A stretch of DNA of 64,000 nt from Diplonema papillatum (Eukaryota > Euglenozoa > Diplonemea > Diplonemida > Diplonemidae): positions 124,001 through 188,000 of the forward strand of contig JAPJBO010000140.1 in the NCBI GenBank assembly GCA_030068145.1, read 5' to 3'. The position numbers and the translations under genes are program-made. The notes beneath the pieces were generated by a model that worked only from the letters and a program-made list of their open reading frames with translations, was not told the DNA's origin and did no database searches. Of this stretch, positions 54,056 through 64,000 are shown in pieces; the stretch's first letter is position 1; every line of letters begins with the position of its first letter.

Positions 54056-55759
54056 ATGTCATTGCAGAGTGGCCTTGCGCGGCTGAGCTCGCGGTACTCA
54101 AGCAGAAGTTGCGCAGTGAGCACGCGTGGAATGGTAGCGTGCAGCCAGTCGTTAGCTGGGCAAGCTGGAGTCGACATTCTGAAGAAGGGAGGCAACGCGA
54201 TGGAAGCAGCAGTCTGCGTCGGAGCATGCCTCGCGGTGTTGGAGGCGGGGAGCACAGGGCTAGGGGGAGATGGGTTTTGTCTGTACTACGACGCGGGTGA
54301 GAAGAAGGTGCAAGCCATCAACGGCTCGGGCCGCACGCCTGCTGCACTGACCTTGGACGTTGCATTGCAAGTAGTGCCCGAAGGCGACACATCGCTGCCG
54401 CTGATGCACGCTCACACCGTCACCGTGCCAGGAGTCGTCGCAATGTGGCTGGACTGCTTGGAAAAATACAGCAGCGGAAAGGTCTCGCGAGCTGACGTCT
54501 TCGCTGCAGCAGTTGACTTCGCCGACAACGGCTTTGCAGTTGGACAGGTCGCTTCTGCTGAGTGGAAGGCGCAAGAGCCGAAGTTGAAAGCCCGCAAGCA
54601 CGGCTCCGAAATGCTTCTGAATGGCAACCGCGCACCTGAAGCCGGTGACGTGATGCACCGCAAACAGCTGGCACGCGTGCTGGAAAGCATCTCGCAGGAA
54701 GGGAAGAGTGCTTTGTACGAAGGAAGGGTAGCCCAGGCAATCGTGGACGCCATCAAAGAGCTCGGGGGAGTGATGGAACTGTCTGACTTGAAGCAGCACG
54801 AAACGACGTTCGCGGAACCGGTTACGGCTGAGTTTGCAGGTCTGACAGTCCACGGGCACCCGCCGAACGGCCAAGGCTTGACAGCGCTGATTGCTTTGAA
54901 TATTTTGACCGAGCTGGAAAAGAAGGAAACGGGCGGCCCGCGTGCTGAGTGGGACAGTCCCGAACGTTTGCACACACTCGTCGAGATCATTCGCCTGGCC
55001 TTCGCGGACGCGAAGAAGTACATCGGTGATCCCGACCACGCCTCCGGGGGCTCCGTGAATTCTGTGAACGAAACTGTGAAGGCCCTGCTTGCACAGGAGT
55101 ACGCCGCGTCCCGGGCTGCTTTGGTCGATCCTGGGAAGAGGTCGGACGAAGTTCCTCACGGGTACCCTCTAAAAGACTCGTGTACGGTATCTTTCCAGGT
55201 GGTCGACGCGCAGGGGAATGCGGTGAGCATGGTCAACTCTACGTATATGGGCTTCGGCACGTGCATCGTCCCCAAAGACACCGGCTTCACTCTTCAAAAC
55301 AGGGGCCACAACTTCAACTTGGAGAAGGGCCACGCCAACTGCCTCGCTCCCCGGAAGCGACCGTATCACACGATCATCCCGTGTATCACCACCCACGCTG
55401 ACGGCTCGCTTCACAGTACGTTCACCAACATGGGGGGGTTCATGCAACCACAGGGGCACGTGCAACATTTGGTCAACATGCTGCACTATGGACTGGACCC
55501 GCAAGAGTCGGTAGACCGGCCGCGTTTCTGCGTATTGAACGACCCGTATTCCGGTGTGTTCGGCAGAGTAGGCCTCGAAGAAGGATTCTCGCCCGAAACT
55601 CGGGACGGGCTCAAGGCCCTGGGACACGACGCGTTCTACCTGACCGGCCTGGAGCGTACCTTGGTGGGGCGGGCCCAGATCATTTGCAAGAAGCAAGGAA
55701 GCTCTGTGCTGGTTGCCGGGTCGGACCCCCGGGCTGACGGTGCCGCTTTGGGTTGGTGA
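54056..55759 (+). CDS. gamma-glutamyltransferase family protein
   Basis: An intronless 567-residue protein covering the whole Ntn-hydrolase GGT fold, the usual length. It cleaves gamma-glutamyl bonds of glutathione or related compounds after self-cleavage into large and small subunits. Landmarks: GGNAMEAAVCVGACLAVLEA and GSTGLGGDGF near the N-terminus; HPPNGQGLTALIALNIL in the large subunit; DSCTVSFQVVDAQGNAVSM with the expected nucleophile and cleavage-site threonine at 377; and the oxyanion/substrate motif NMGGFMQPQGH at about 458-468, followed by DPQESVDRPRF. All these are intact, so it should be active. Residues 1-25 are serine/arginine-rich without a hydrophobic core. This suggests a cytosolic or perhaps mitochondrial protein rather than the membrane-anchored animal form. 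The sequence pattern is closer to bacterial-type GGT-like proteins; a bacterial origin is possible but not shown. Confidence 0.92.
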   Translation: MSLQSGLARLSSRYSSRSCAVSTRGMVACSQSLAGQAGVDILKKGGNAMEAAVCVGACLAVLEAGSTGLGGDGFCLYYDAGEKKVQAINGSGRTPAALTLDVALQVVPEGDTSLPLMHAHTVTVPGVVAMWLDCLEKYSSGKVSRADVFAAAVDFADNGFAVGQVASAEWKAQEPKLKARKHGSEMLLNGNRAPEAGDVMHRKQLARVLESISQEGKSALYEGRVAQAIVDAIKELGGVMELSDLKQHETTFAEPVTAEFAGLTVHGHPPNGQGLTALIALNILTELEKKETGGPRAEWDSPERLHTLVEIIRLAFADAKKYIGDPDHASGGSVNSVNETVKALLAQEYAASRAALVDPGKRSDEVPHGYPLKDSCTVSFQVVDAQGNAVSMVNSTYMGFGTCIVPKDTGFTLQNRGHNFNLEKGHANCLAPRKRPYHTIIPCITTHADGSLHSTFTNMGGFMQPQGHVQHLVNMLHYGLDPQESVDRPRFCVLNDPYSGVFGRVGLEEGFSPETRDGLKALGHDAFYLTGLERTLVGRAQIICKKQGSSVLVAGSDPRADGAALGW

Positions 55760-56815
55760 CGTCCCGCGTAGTTTTTTAGAGTTAAAGGAAGTTTATTCAG
55801 GGAGCCAGTCTCCCCCTATGCCCTGGAGCTGCTCTGGCAGTTAAAAACGAACTCGTGCTGTCTGCCGAGGTGTCACGCTACCCCGTGTTTATCGACTGTT
55901 TTGGCGGGTGCCCTGATTCAATCCTGGGCGTCCACCAGAAGTTGCGGGGAAGGTCTCCCTCACCCAAAGCGTCAACACAGCCTGATGTGCAGGTCGGGGA
56001 CTATAGAAGTGGGCCGGAGTGACTCTCTGCTGAATGCTGTGTGAAGACAGGATAATCGACAAGGTGATTACACCGGTTGAAGTCGCCGCAGACGCTTCGC
56101 AAGTGTGATGGACCTTGGCTCACGCACTCAAAGATCGACTTATACGCAGACGCTTCGCAGAAAAGTCAAACGCGAGGATGTTGGGCCCTTCAGTTGTCTT
56201 CTCGAGGTGTTCAGAGTGATGTTGATAATAATGATGGCCCCGCCCTTACGTTATTCAAGCGGGTTCTGACACCAGAAAGCTGTGACGACAAAAACGACAT
56301 ATTTCTGCTGCTTTCTTACCTCCCTGCCACGGGCAGCCTGGGTCGCAGCAGGGAGCAGCAGTGACAATCAAGTGCCTACCAATGTGTCACACAAAGCATT
56401 GAGTCGTTAGCCCGTAAAGAGCACAACAGGGTTGTGACAACGCACTAGCTCGTTACGCTTCTGGTCTGGGGCGGCTTCTTCTTCTGCCATTGTATGACCA
56501 GCTCGCTCCATGTATGTTTCTGAACTCCCCGACCCCTCTTGCGGGCGTGTTCCTCAATACTCTGGGTGCTGCGCCTGTAGCTTCGCCGAGTACCTAGAAC
56601 AAACAACAGAACGTACCGACTCAGCACACGTGAACAATTCCGGAATTGGGGCTTGCACCGTAGCGGACGAAGAGCATCACCTGATCAGTGTAGTCCAAAT
56701 GATGAAGCAAAAGGTGCTTGTTTTGTTCGTTTGCGGAGGGTTCCCTCTTTTCAAAGCTTTTGGCATCTTCGTTTAAGCTTGATTCCGGAAATGTTTCGGA
56801 AGTACTACTTTGCAT
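55760..56815. other. intergenic with SINE-like repeat
   Basis: Contains SINE-like repeat copy 2 at 55905-56047. Otherwise only short open frames. Confidence 0.4.
55905..56047 (+). repeat. SINE-like repeat with tRNA-type B box, copy 2
   Basis: GCCCTGATTCAATCCTGGGC, then CTCACCCAAAGCGTCAACAC, AGCCTGATGTGCAGGTCGG and GCTGAATGCTGTGTGAAG. The order is the same as the minus strand of 5598-5765, with roughly three quarters identity in the shared blocks. It starts about 150 bases after the GGT stop codon. Confidence 0.55.
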
Positions 56816-56940
56816 ACATGTAACCCCCGACGGGGGAAGCGTTCCCCGACGGGGATTCACGGGGGGGGGAAACGGGGGACTTTCACCCCCCGTGACACCC
56901 CCGTCGTGACACCCCCGTCGTGACACCCCCGTCGTTTTTT
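56816..56940. repeat. CCCCCGACGGGG / GTGACACCCCCGTC array
   Basis: CCCCCGACGGGGGAAGCG, TTCCCCGACGGGGATTC and a G-run are followed by CACCCCC and three tandem copies of GTGACACCCCCGTC (about 56890-56933). The C-rich tandem is complementary to the G-rich part, so the block can form strong alternative hairpins. G-quadruplex formation is plausible. No gene end is nearby. Confidence 0.8.
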
Positions 56941-57130
56941 GGCACCGTTTCTGTGGATCGGAAGATACGGAACAGTGCCCGAATAGGACAGTTGTCGATG
57001 AGGCAGCCGACGACGGCAGTACTTTTCCGCCTTTTTGTGTTCAATTCTGTCAACACACGCCTGCCAGGCGGTCTCGTCCGCCAGTCAGAACGCCCCCGGC
57101 TGCGCCACCATCGGTGCAACAATCATCTTT
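56930..57130 (-). pseudogene. possible decayed transposase fragment
   Basis: On the minus strand one frame reads VLTELNTKRRKSTAVVGCLI, then DNCPIRALFRIFRSTET. The VVGCLIDNCP segment is reminiscent of the (V)TDNA/C strand in hAT-type transposases (DUF659-like). A second minus frame over the same bases is also open. The similarity is short and subjective. Confidence 0.2.
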
Positions 57131-57164
57131 GACAGGGCCACGGCTCGCTCCGCGCCCACGGCGC

Positions 57165-57360
<196 letters not shown>

Positions 57361-58269
57361 TTGACGCTCGCATCGGAGTTCCCAACAACAAACAAGCGGC
57401 GTCAAGGAAAAGCCGTCGATACGCTGAAGCCGGTCCGTCAAAGGAAGATAGGCACCAAGCACGCATGACCGTGGCGATCAAGATAGGTGAAGAGTCGACA
57501 GCACGATATTTCACTTGCGAAGAGGTTGCCGCGAAGCCGGCGATGCAGATTCTTGACACCGCTTCTTTGCAGTCTAGCCCAAACGATATCAGTCGAAACA
57601 GTCGTGGGTTGCCCCGTGTGGGAGGACCTGTTTCCTACTTGGCTTGTGTGCCTGTTGTCTTTTAAGACTCCTTGCTAGTCATGATGCTACATCCCGTCTA
57701 ATTTGCACGTTTTTGTTTTCGCACCACCTGGTCCGGGCTCCTCCACAAGTTCAAACCTACTACTACTACTTCAGAGGTTTAGTAAACCGTTTCAACGGGT
57801 ATAGTACAGACTCCGTAGCAACAGAGTGCCGCAACCAGGATACCGAGCCCGGTGTAGCAGCTGCGCCCAAAAACTACCTGAAGTCGTGTCCGGCGCCACA
57901 AGGTTTGTGGCTACGTTGTGGTTAGATGGCCCAACTGCGGCTGACAGCTATGCCCTAGGTGTAGGTCGAGCCCATTTTCTTTGGGCTCGGGGTGGGGAGG
58001 TGAATTCTGAAATCGTGCACCCTGTGTCACACTTCGGAGTCCACGTCCACATATGAGGGAAGTTGTAGAGTAAATGCATCATCCTGCAACCCTGCTTTCA
58101 GGATGGCCATCGCGCCTCTCTTTTTTGGTTATCAACCTTACTCCTCGCTCGGGTTGCCGTTCTCGACTGTAACCGCCTCTTGTGGTTTGGGTTAGAATGC
58201 AAAGAGCCTGTGGCGATCATCTGCATCTGCTCTCTTTTGTGACTACCTCTCTTAGCGCGCTGTGTCATG
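57361..58269. other. intergenic, nothing recognised
   Basis: Short open frames only, no motifs or shared repeats noticed. Confidence 0.4.
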
Positions 58270-59250
58270 TTTCCGGCCTTGTTACCTTCTGGCACGTCGC
58301 GCGGACGGTCGTTTCGTGCCACCTCTCTTCGTCGCTGGTACCTTATCTTGCACCTCTGCCCGCCGCGGAGTGCACGTCTCTGTTTCGATGACGGCGAGTC
58401 CTTCCGCCGCCGCTTCGTTCAGCGGTTGTCGCCTCCTGCAGCGTTCTCGATGGCGGTGCCGCCGGCATCCGCCGCTTCCCTTGTGGCGATGGTTTCGACT
58501 TCGGGCGTCCCCGGGGGCGAAGGCCTGCGCTTCCGTCTCTTTTGCTGGTCGTGCTCGGGTTGTTGCTGTAGCACCCGGCGGTGGTGATGCCCCCACTTGC
58601 AGCACTCTCCTGGCCGCTGACTTCGCAGGTCCGTTAGTCCCCTGCAGTCTTCGTTGGCATATTGTGCTGCAGGCACCCGTCGTGTGAGTTCCCCAGTTGT
58701 GCGATCGTCTGCACGTCCCGCACTCATCCTGTGCTTCTCGCAATACTTCACGGCGATGCCGTCCCCTGCCGCGTGGGATGCCACGCAGCACCGCGCTACC
58801 GTCTTCTTCCGACGCTTGCACTCTTCGCATTTCACTTTGTAATATCCCGTGCACACTCTCTCGTCGTTGGTGTGCCTGGGCACGCCTGCTTTCATGGTGG
58901 GTCTCCGCCGCCCACTACCCTCTTCTGCCCCTTCTTGCCGGAGGCGCCGTCCTTGAAGGCGTCCTACCGCTCAGCACGTCCGATCCTTTCCTCCCCATAC
59001 GTGGGGAATACGTCCATCCCCAGGCCTCACCGTTGAAGGCGTGCCTGTTTGTCCCCAGCTGCGACTCGAGCACGAGCATCGTCGCCGCACGACCTCTGGT
59101 GGAACGGTTCCTGCTCTCCTTGCCGCAGCGGATTCTGTCACTACCTGCGTCAAACCGTCTGTCAAACTGTAACTCCCAGTCTGTCCTTCCTTCTCATCGT
59201 CTATCTTCCTCTTCGGGGCATAGTAAAACACAGAGCCGCTCTGTGCAAGG
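58270..59250 (-). mobile_element. non-LTR retrotransposon 3' end, decayed copy B
   Basis: On the minus strand, with frameshifts and stops, the order is: an ELQFDRRFDAG segment near 59150, AFNGEAWGW, DVFPTYGEERIGRAER near 58990, then an open frame (58419-58895). That frame carries VCTGYYKVKCEECKRRKKTV, CCVASHAAGDGIAVKYCEKH and RKRRPSPPGTPE. Each block matches the C-terminal part of copy A (8322-9206) in order: DVFPQY, VCTG, CC-x3-H, DG-L, C-x2-HR, PSPPGTP. No reverse-transcriptase sequence remains, so the copy is severely 5'-truncated. It lies divergently, about 300 bases upstream of the fucosyltransferase-like gene. Confidence 0.7.
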
Positions 59251-59551
59251 TAGGGCTAGTATAGCCCTCCCCGCCTTCGCCAGGGCCGGTTGCAGGGAAA
59301 GAGGTCGCCACAAAGGAAATTACCCGAAACTCCCGATACTCCTCGATATTTTTGTCTGAACCAGGTGCGAGTCGCACAACCACAAGCAAAATAAAAAGGT
59401 AGGCGGGCAACAAGAGAACGGGCGTGGGGCGTGGGGTGTGGGGTGCAGTCGGCGCCGGACGCCACCGCGTGAACCCTCTTAGGAAGGTATCACATCTTTC
59501 GAGCGAGATCGCTTCATTTTTCGTTCCTGTCTTCTTACTGTCACTCGCGCG

Positions 59552-62500
59552 ATGAAACCTGTGACTTGTGGACACAGAAAACGCGAACTGGATGCGCCTT
59601 TCTCAGATCCTGAAGCGGGCGACAGGCCGGAGCCGATCAAACCGGTGAACTCCCGCGAATGGACTGTATGGCAGATGCTTAGCGCTAGTGCGCTCGCCAT
59701 GACTGTCCTGTTCGTGTTCGCTCACATGGTACAGGGAGAGAGGAACGGGAACATTGTGAGAGCGCCTGTGTTCACGAAGATCGTCGACACCCGACCCCCG
59801 GCCACACCTGCACCCAAGAAATTCATTCTCCCCGGAAGCGATGTCGGTGTGCGTTTTCCGGACTCCTTCGAGCTCGCCCCGAAAGACATCAAGATACTGT
59901 CCTGGAACGTCGCCCCCTTGTCGCAGAACCCGTTTGCCCTCTGGCTGCACGACGCTGCCGAGAACCCGCACGAAACGCTGGTCAAAAAAGCGAACGAAGT
60001 TCTGTCCGCGGCTACGATCAACGAGCTATTCACAGACGAGCAGTTTGCGCGTCTGCAGGACCGGCTGTCGAGAGGATCGCAAGTAACGACATGCCTACCG
60101 CGGGCGTGGGATTCTACGAAAGGGAAACGCTGGGCCGACTTCATGCGCGACGCGGAGGAGAAGGGAATCATGCTGGACCTTGAAGGGCAGACCAACCCGC
60201 TGCTGCAAAGCAGGGACAGATTCTACCGGCCGTCTCCCGGCACGTGCTTCGGCCTGGGCCTCGAGGGAGAACCCCTCCATGAGTTGAACGCGACCGGCTG
60301 GTGGGGGTTCTGGACGACGTACATGTTCAAAACAGACGTAGTTCGAAGTGGGTCGTCCGGCAACATTGCCGGTTTATTCAGCCGCCCTGCCATCACCGCG
60401 GAAGACTGCTACGGGACTGACATTCTAGCGCTGGCGATCTACGACGCTGGCCTGGTGCACGCCTTGTCGATGGCCGAACAGATTACTGGGACCTCATGGG
60501 AAACTGCAAGAAAAGAACGGTGTTCCTCCCTTTTCTTTGAGCAGGGTGCCGAGGCGAGGTTGATAGCACTTGAGAAGAGAGTAACCGACGAAGACGTCGT
60601 GTTCATCCACGGTGCCACGAGGAAGTTGTTGATGAAGCTGAAGCAGCGCGAGCTGAGGGGTGTCGGCATCCTCGCAAACTTCACGTCGAAAGCCCCGGCA
60701 GGATTCCGCCCGGGGTCTACGAACAACGTGTTGATTCTCATCCGGAACAAGCGGTTTTTTGGTCCAGCTGATGTGACAGACCGTGTGTTTGCCTTAGGAA
60801 CGCACGAGACAACAACGCCCGGGTCGGTGTTCGCGCTGGCAGTCACCCGGCCTGACTCTCCGAATACGAAGGACGCGTCGAACATATTGCTGGTCGCCGC
60901 GTACCCGGAGACTGCTTCACACGCAAGTGCGCTCTTGCGCAGAACGGAAGAATACCTTGTTCGTCGAGCAGTGCGAGGACGGGTACTCGAAGACGTGCCG
61001 GTGGGACCCCTCCAGAAGGTGCTCATCGGGTGTTCGATCGTCGAACCACACCTCGCCAATAAAGGCTTCTTGAATCTAGAGTCTTCGGTCTTCGAAGGGA
61101 CCAAGTTGAACTTTTTGAAGACAGGCCCGACCGCCGTCTTCAGCCGCACACTTCTGCAGCAGCTGCCGTCGCGTGCTGTCGCTCTCGATAAGAAGGCGGC
61201 GGACGTTGCCGAAGAGCGCGTCGACTTCATTGTTTTCAGCCCATTCGACTATGCGGAGGCCGTCGACGCCACGTTTGCCGGCGATAAAAATCACCCGATG
61301 CCCACTTTGGCCGTGCCGACGTACCGAGCGCCTCTGGGCGGGCTGGTGCAGCCTGTCAAGCAAACAATGGAAATGAAATCAGACCTGGCTACGTTCGTGG
61401 AGGAAGTCAAGTTGCGGCTCGTACCGAAGACGCCGTTACCAACCGTCGCTCCGATTGTTGTCCAGCAGCCGTCATCGGAGAGCGAGCAAATTTCACCTGA
61501 ACTACAGGTGTCGGTTCCGAAGGATGTTATTTACGAGGAGGATCTCACGACGCGCGTCAGTGAAAACGGGTCGATTATACTGCCCCACCCGAACGTCGGG
61601 GTCTACGTCGGAGTCCCCCATGGTGCGCTCGTGCCCCCGAGTTCGTTGACGGATCAGACAAACATCACAGTGTCCGTTGTCTGCGACAACGGCCTCGGGG
61701 ACCGACTGGGCAGTCTGTATTCCGCCGTGCGTCTGGCGTATTCCCTGCGAGCACGCTTTCATTTGATCTGGAACATGAACAACGAGTGCCAGGCGCGCGC
61801 GAGTGTCCTCTTCGAATTCGACGGGACGTCCTCTTCGGTTGCCAACGTGTCGGCGACCGACAACTTGGAGACTCGCATGGCAGGCAAGAAGCATTTCTGG
61901 GACGCCATCATCACCCTGAAGCACCACTTCTCCACCGGGCACTTTATTGACAACGACGTCGGATCTCCGGATCCCCCTCGTGGTGACGCGCAGTGGCTCT
62001 GTGGTGATGCCCGCAAGGTTCATGCAGGTCCTACCGATCCCTTGGTCCGCTGGGCTCAAGACCGCCAGAGGTATCTTACGTTTCGTTTCAAAAGAGCAAG
62101 GTTGCAATCAGCAACAGCAGCTATGGGATAAAGGCAGCCTGGCGGCGGCCACCTGAAAGCGCACGACTGCAGATACCCACAACACTGCGTTTGAGGTGCT
62201 TAGCATGGTACCGGTAGTTGTCCTGTGTTCGATGGGTTATTCGTCTTGTTTCACGCTTTTAACAACCCCACGCAGGCGCGGACTGCGAACGAACATCTTG
62301 TATCATACCGACAGATTGGCGAAAGGCGTCGAGCTGCGGGACGTATGTGGACTTTTTCTTCATGCCGTATGAACAAACCCCGCACTATCCACTACCGTGG
62401 CGGAAAGACCTAATCGAAGCACACCCACGCGCAAGAACATTTTCAGACTCCGAATTTCGGAATTTGAGATATCGTCCGCAGACCGTGTCAGTGCGTGTGG

Positions 62501-63213
62501 AACAGAGCAGCGTGTCTGGAAGTCAAAGCCGTCTGGAGTAAAGTGACAAGAAGTGCAAGGTTACTCGCTTCAAGCTGGAAGCTTGAGATGCATACACACG
62601 CTCTTCATATTTGGGCAAAGCATCCCAACACCAACACAATACAAAACAGGTCAGGCGGGCCCTGCAGTACTACAACTTCCGGATCAATCCCGCGATTATT
62701 CGCCGTGTTGACATATTCACCCAGAGACACTCGATCAACCCGAAGAACACAGTCGGCGTGCACCTCCGCGGCACTGATGCCAGGGTGCCCCTAGATTTGG
62801 AAGAAGTCGTGACCGACGTGCGTCTTCGATTTAATACCCGCACGTTTTTTGTTTCCTCTGACGACAATAAGGCCGAGCTAACTTTTCTGCGCAACTTCGC
62901 GGGCCGCGCCGTGTCAAATACGATGAAGACGCACTTTCCGGGCAAGCTGAACAGCTCCTTAGAGTTTCGGGTGGAAGGCAAGCTAGGCGCCGGCCGGTTC
63001 AATGTGTTACGTAACGAGTATTCTGTCGTGGACTCTCTGACCGATATGGCCATCCTCTCCCGTACCGAGCGTCCGATCATTGTCGGCGCGCTCCGTGACT
63101 CGTCCTTCGGCAAGATGTCGACAACCCTGTGCGTCCTGCGGCTCTCCTGTGATGAGGAATTGGCGCTTCTCGCAGAACGAGCCCCGGCACCGGCACGCCC
63201 AGGCAATTCCTGA
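59552..63213 (+). CDS. type II membrane protein: EEP-like domain fused to fucosyltransferase-like domain, three exons
   Basis: Proposed exons are 59552-62070, 62276-62366 and 62650-63213, giving 1,057 residues. The GT-AG introns (GTATCT...ACGCAG, 205 bp; GTATGA...AAACAG, 283 bp) keep phase throughout. Residues 38-60 are a single hydrophobic signal anchor, so the bulk should lie in the Golgi lumen. Residues about 113-600 resemble an endonuclease/exonuclease/phosphatase fold: IKILSWNV (Asn119), IMLDLEG (Glu211), VLILIRNKRFFG, RVDFIVFSPFDY, HPMPTLAVP (His581). The usual GDFN is replaced by IGCSIVE (about 492-498), so catalysis is doubtful. After a proline-rich linker, residues about 705-1055 resemble NodZ/alpha-1,6-fucosyltransferases: VCDNGLGDRLGSLYSAVRLA (GLGDRL from 714), then NTVGVHLRGTD (His908, Arg910, Asp913), the GDP-fucose motif. 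The donor is inferred. The EEP assignment is weaker than the transferase one. Confidence 0.75.
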
Positions 63214-64000
63214 GCCGTCGCTCTTTCTTCTCGATACGAGGTCTTGAGAAATGACCCGCACCGGTGCCACAGGTCATTGTGGGTGTGGCGGGCTACAGTC
63301 GCCGACTATCCCCTGAGATATTGGCAGCACTGCCTGCGTGCAGGCGTACTTTTGCAACGTCTGTAAATGTACGCTGAGCAATGAGCGAACCATACCATGG
63401 AGAAGATCATTGAACCGATTCAGTTCACACGTGTAGAGCCCCAAACAAGCGAAAATAAAAACCTACGTGAAGAGAAGGCCCAAACTTGGGTCTTGCTTTC
63501 AAGTACGTTTCACGTTTCTTTGCCGCTCCTCCGGCAGCTTGGCACAAGCCTGTCGCTAAGTCGAGATGTTCATCGGTCCAAGAAACTCTGAAGTAGCAAC
63601 GGGGATCAAAAATGAAAGAAAAATAAAGAAATGACAATCTAACCCATCAGGTGCATCGCCTCCTGTTGCTCTATTACTCCCGCGACTCCGAGTACTTGCC
63701 CCGTGCGGGAGACCTTTTGATGCAAGAGTGCGAGAACCGCGGACATAAAGGATAATCAGTTCACAGCATGCCCAACGCACTGGTTATCAGAAGTGACACG
63801 AGCGACTCAGTTTTCCCCTTTCCATTTTTATTCCTCCCCTTACCCGCAAAGAATTCCCTAGGAAAGTCCAAGAACCATCTGGAAGTACGCCTTAGCGCCG
63901 AACCGAACATTGACTAATGTCGCTGGCAGTTGTATCCTCAAGCAGCTTGAGCCGTTCTGATATTACAGGCAAGGGTTACTTTTTGGAGGTTTACAAGAAA
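63214..64000. other. intergenic, nothing recognised
   Basis: Downstream of the fucosyltransferase-like gene. Short open frames only; no polyadenylation signal with clear support and no shared repeats noticed. Confidence 0.4.

Noticed and set aside
54260..55159. Long minus-strand frames antisense to the gamma-glutamyltransferase gene
   Set aside because: The plus strand shows all family motifs; the antisense frames have none.
62276..62541. Alternative exon 2 frame of the fucosyltransferase-like gene (reading DFFFMPYEQTP...)
   Set aside because: It requires a donor in the other phase; with the best donor at 62071 the chosen frame joins to exon 3 in phase and has a strong GTATGA donor just before its stop.

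Overview
This window is nuclear DNA from a eukaryote. Two genes need GT-AG introns to join recognisable protein halves. Cytosine and CT/AAC microsatellites, 5'-truncated non-LTR retrotransposon copies, hAT-type elements and tRNA-derived repeats are all present, and there are no operons or bacterial-style gene packing. The protein set (two type-II/gamma-like phosphatidylinositol 4-kinases, a strictosidine-synthase-like propeller protein, a gamma-glutamyltransferase and a Golgi-type fucosyltransferase-like protein), together with few, short introns and long gene-poor repeat tracts, would suit an alga or protist. A red alga is my tentative guess, but nothing in the window settles it.

Layout. 0-3 kb: a GC-rich element-like tail, one copy of a 191-bp repeat, and PI4K-like gene 1 (1515-2903, +). 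3-7 kb: intergenic, with a complete 304-bp hAT-type MITE (15-bp TIRs, 8-bp target duplication), a repeat carrying a conserved peptide, a hairpin and a SINE-like repeat. 7-10.9 kb: a broken M16 metalloprotease running into an antisense, 5'-truncated non-LTR retrotransposon. 11.5-11.8 kb: the C-terminal remnant of a hAT transposase. 12.7-14.5 kb: a three-exon strictosidine-synthase/APMAP-like gene flanked on both sides by copies of one repeat. 16.7-18.3 kb: PI4K-like gene 2, same strand as gene 1. 18.3-54 kb: about 36 kb in which I recognise no conserved gene; it holds many dispersed and tandem repeats, including a 149-bp x3 tandem, a 32-bp minisatellite, a long (AAC)n tract and a 1,068-bp unit with 31-bp terminal inverted repeats enclosing a tRNA-like sequence. 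54.1-55.8 kb: an intronless gamma-glutamyltransferase. 56-59.3 kb: repeats and a second decayed copy of the retrotransposon 3' end. 59.6-63.2 kb: a three-exon gene for a type II membrane protein of about 1,057 residues that appears to join a degenerate endonuclease/exonuclease/phosphatase-like domain to a fucosyltransferase-like domain.

The genes do not form an obvious pathway. The two lipid-kinase genes are probably paralogues. The two membrane-anchored proteins (propeller and fucosyltransferase fusion) probably act in the secretory pathway. The most interesting objects are the EEP-like/fucosyltransferase fusion, the Cys/His-rich domain shared by the two retrotransposon copies, and short coding-like peptides conserved among dispersed repeats. 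All exon structures and homologies were read by eye; no alignment or database search was run.
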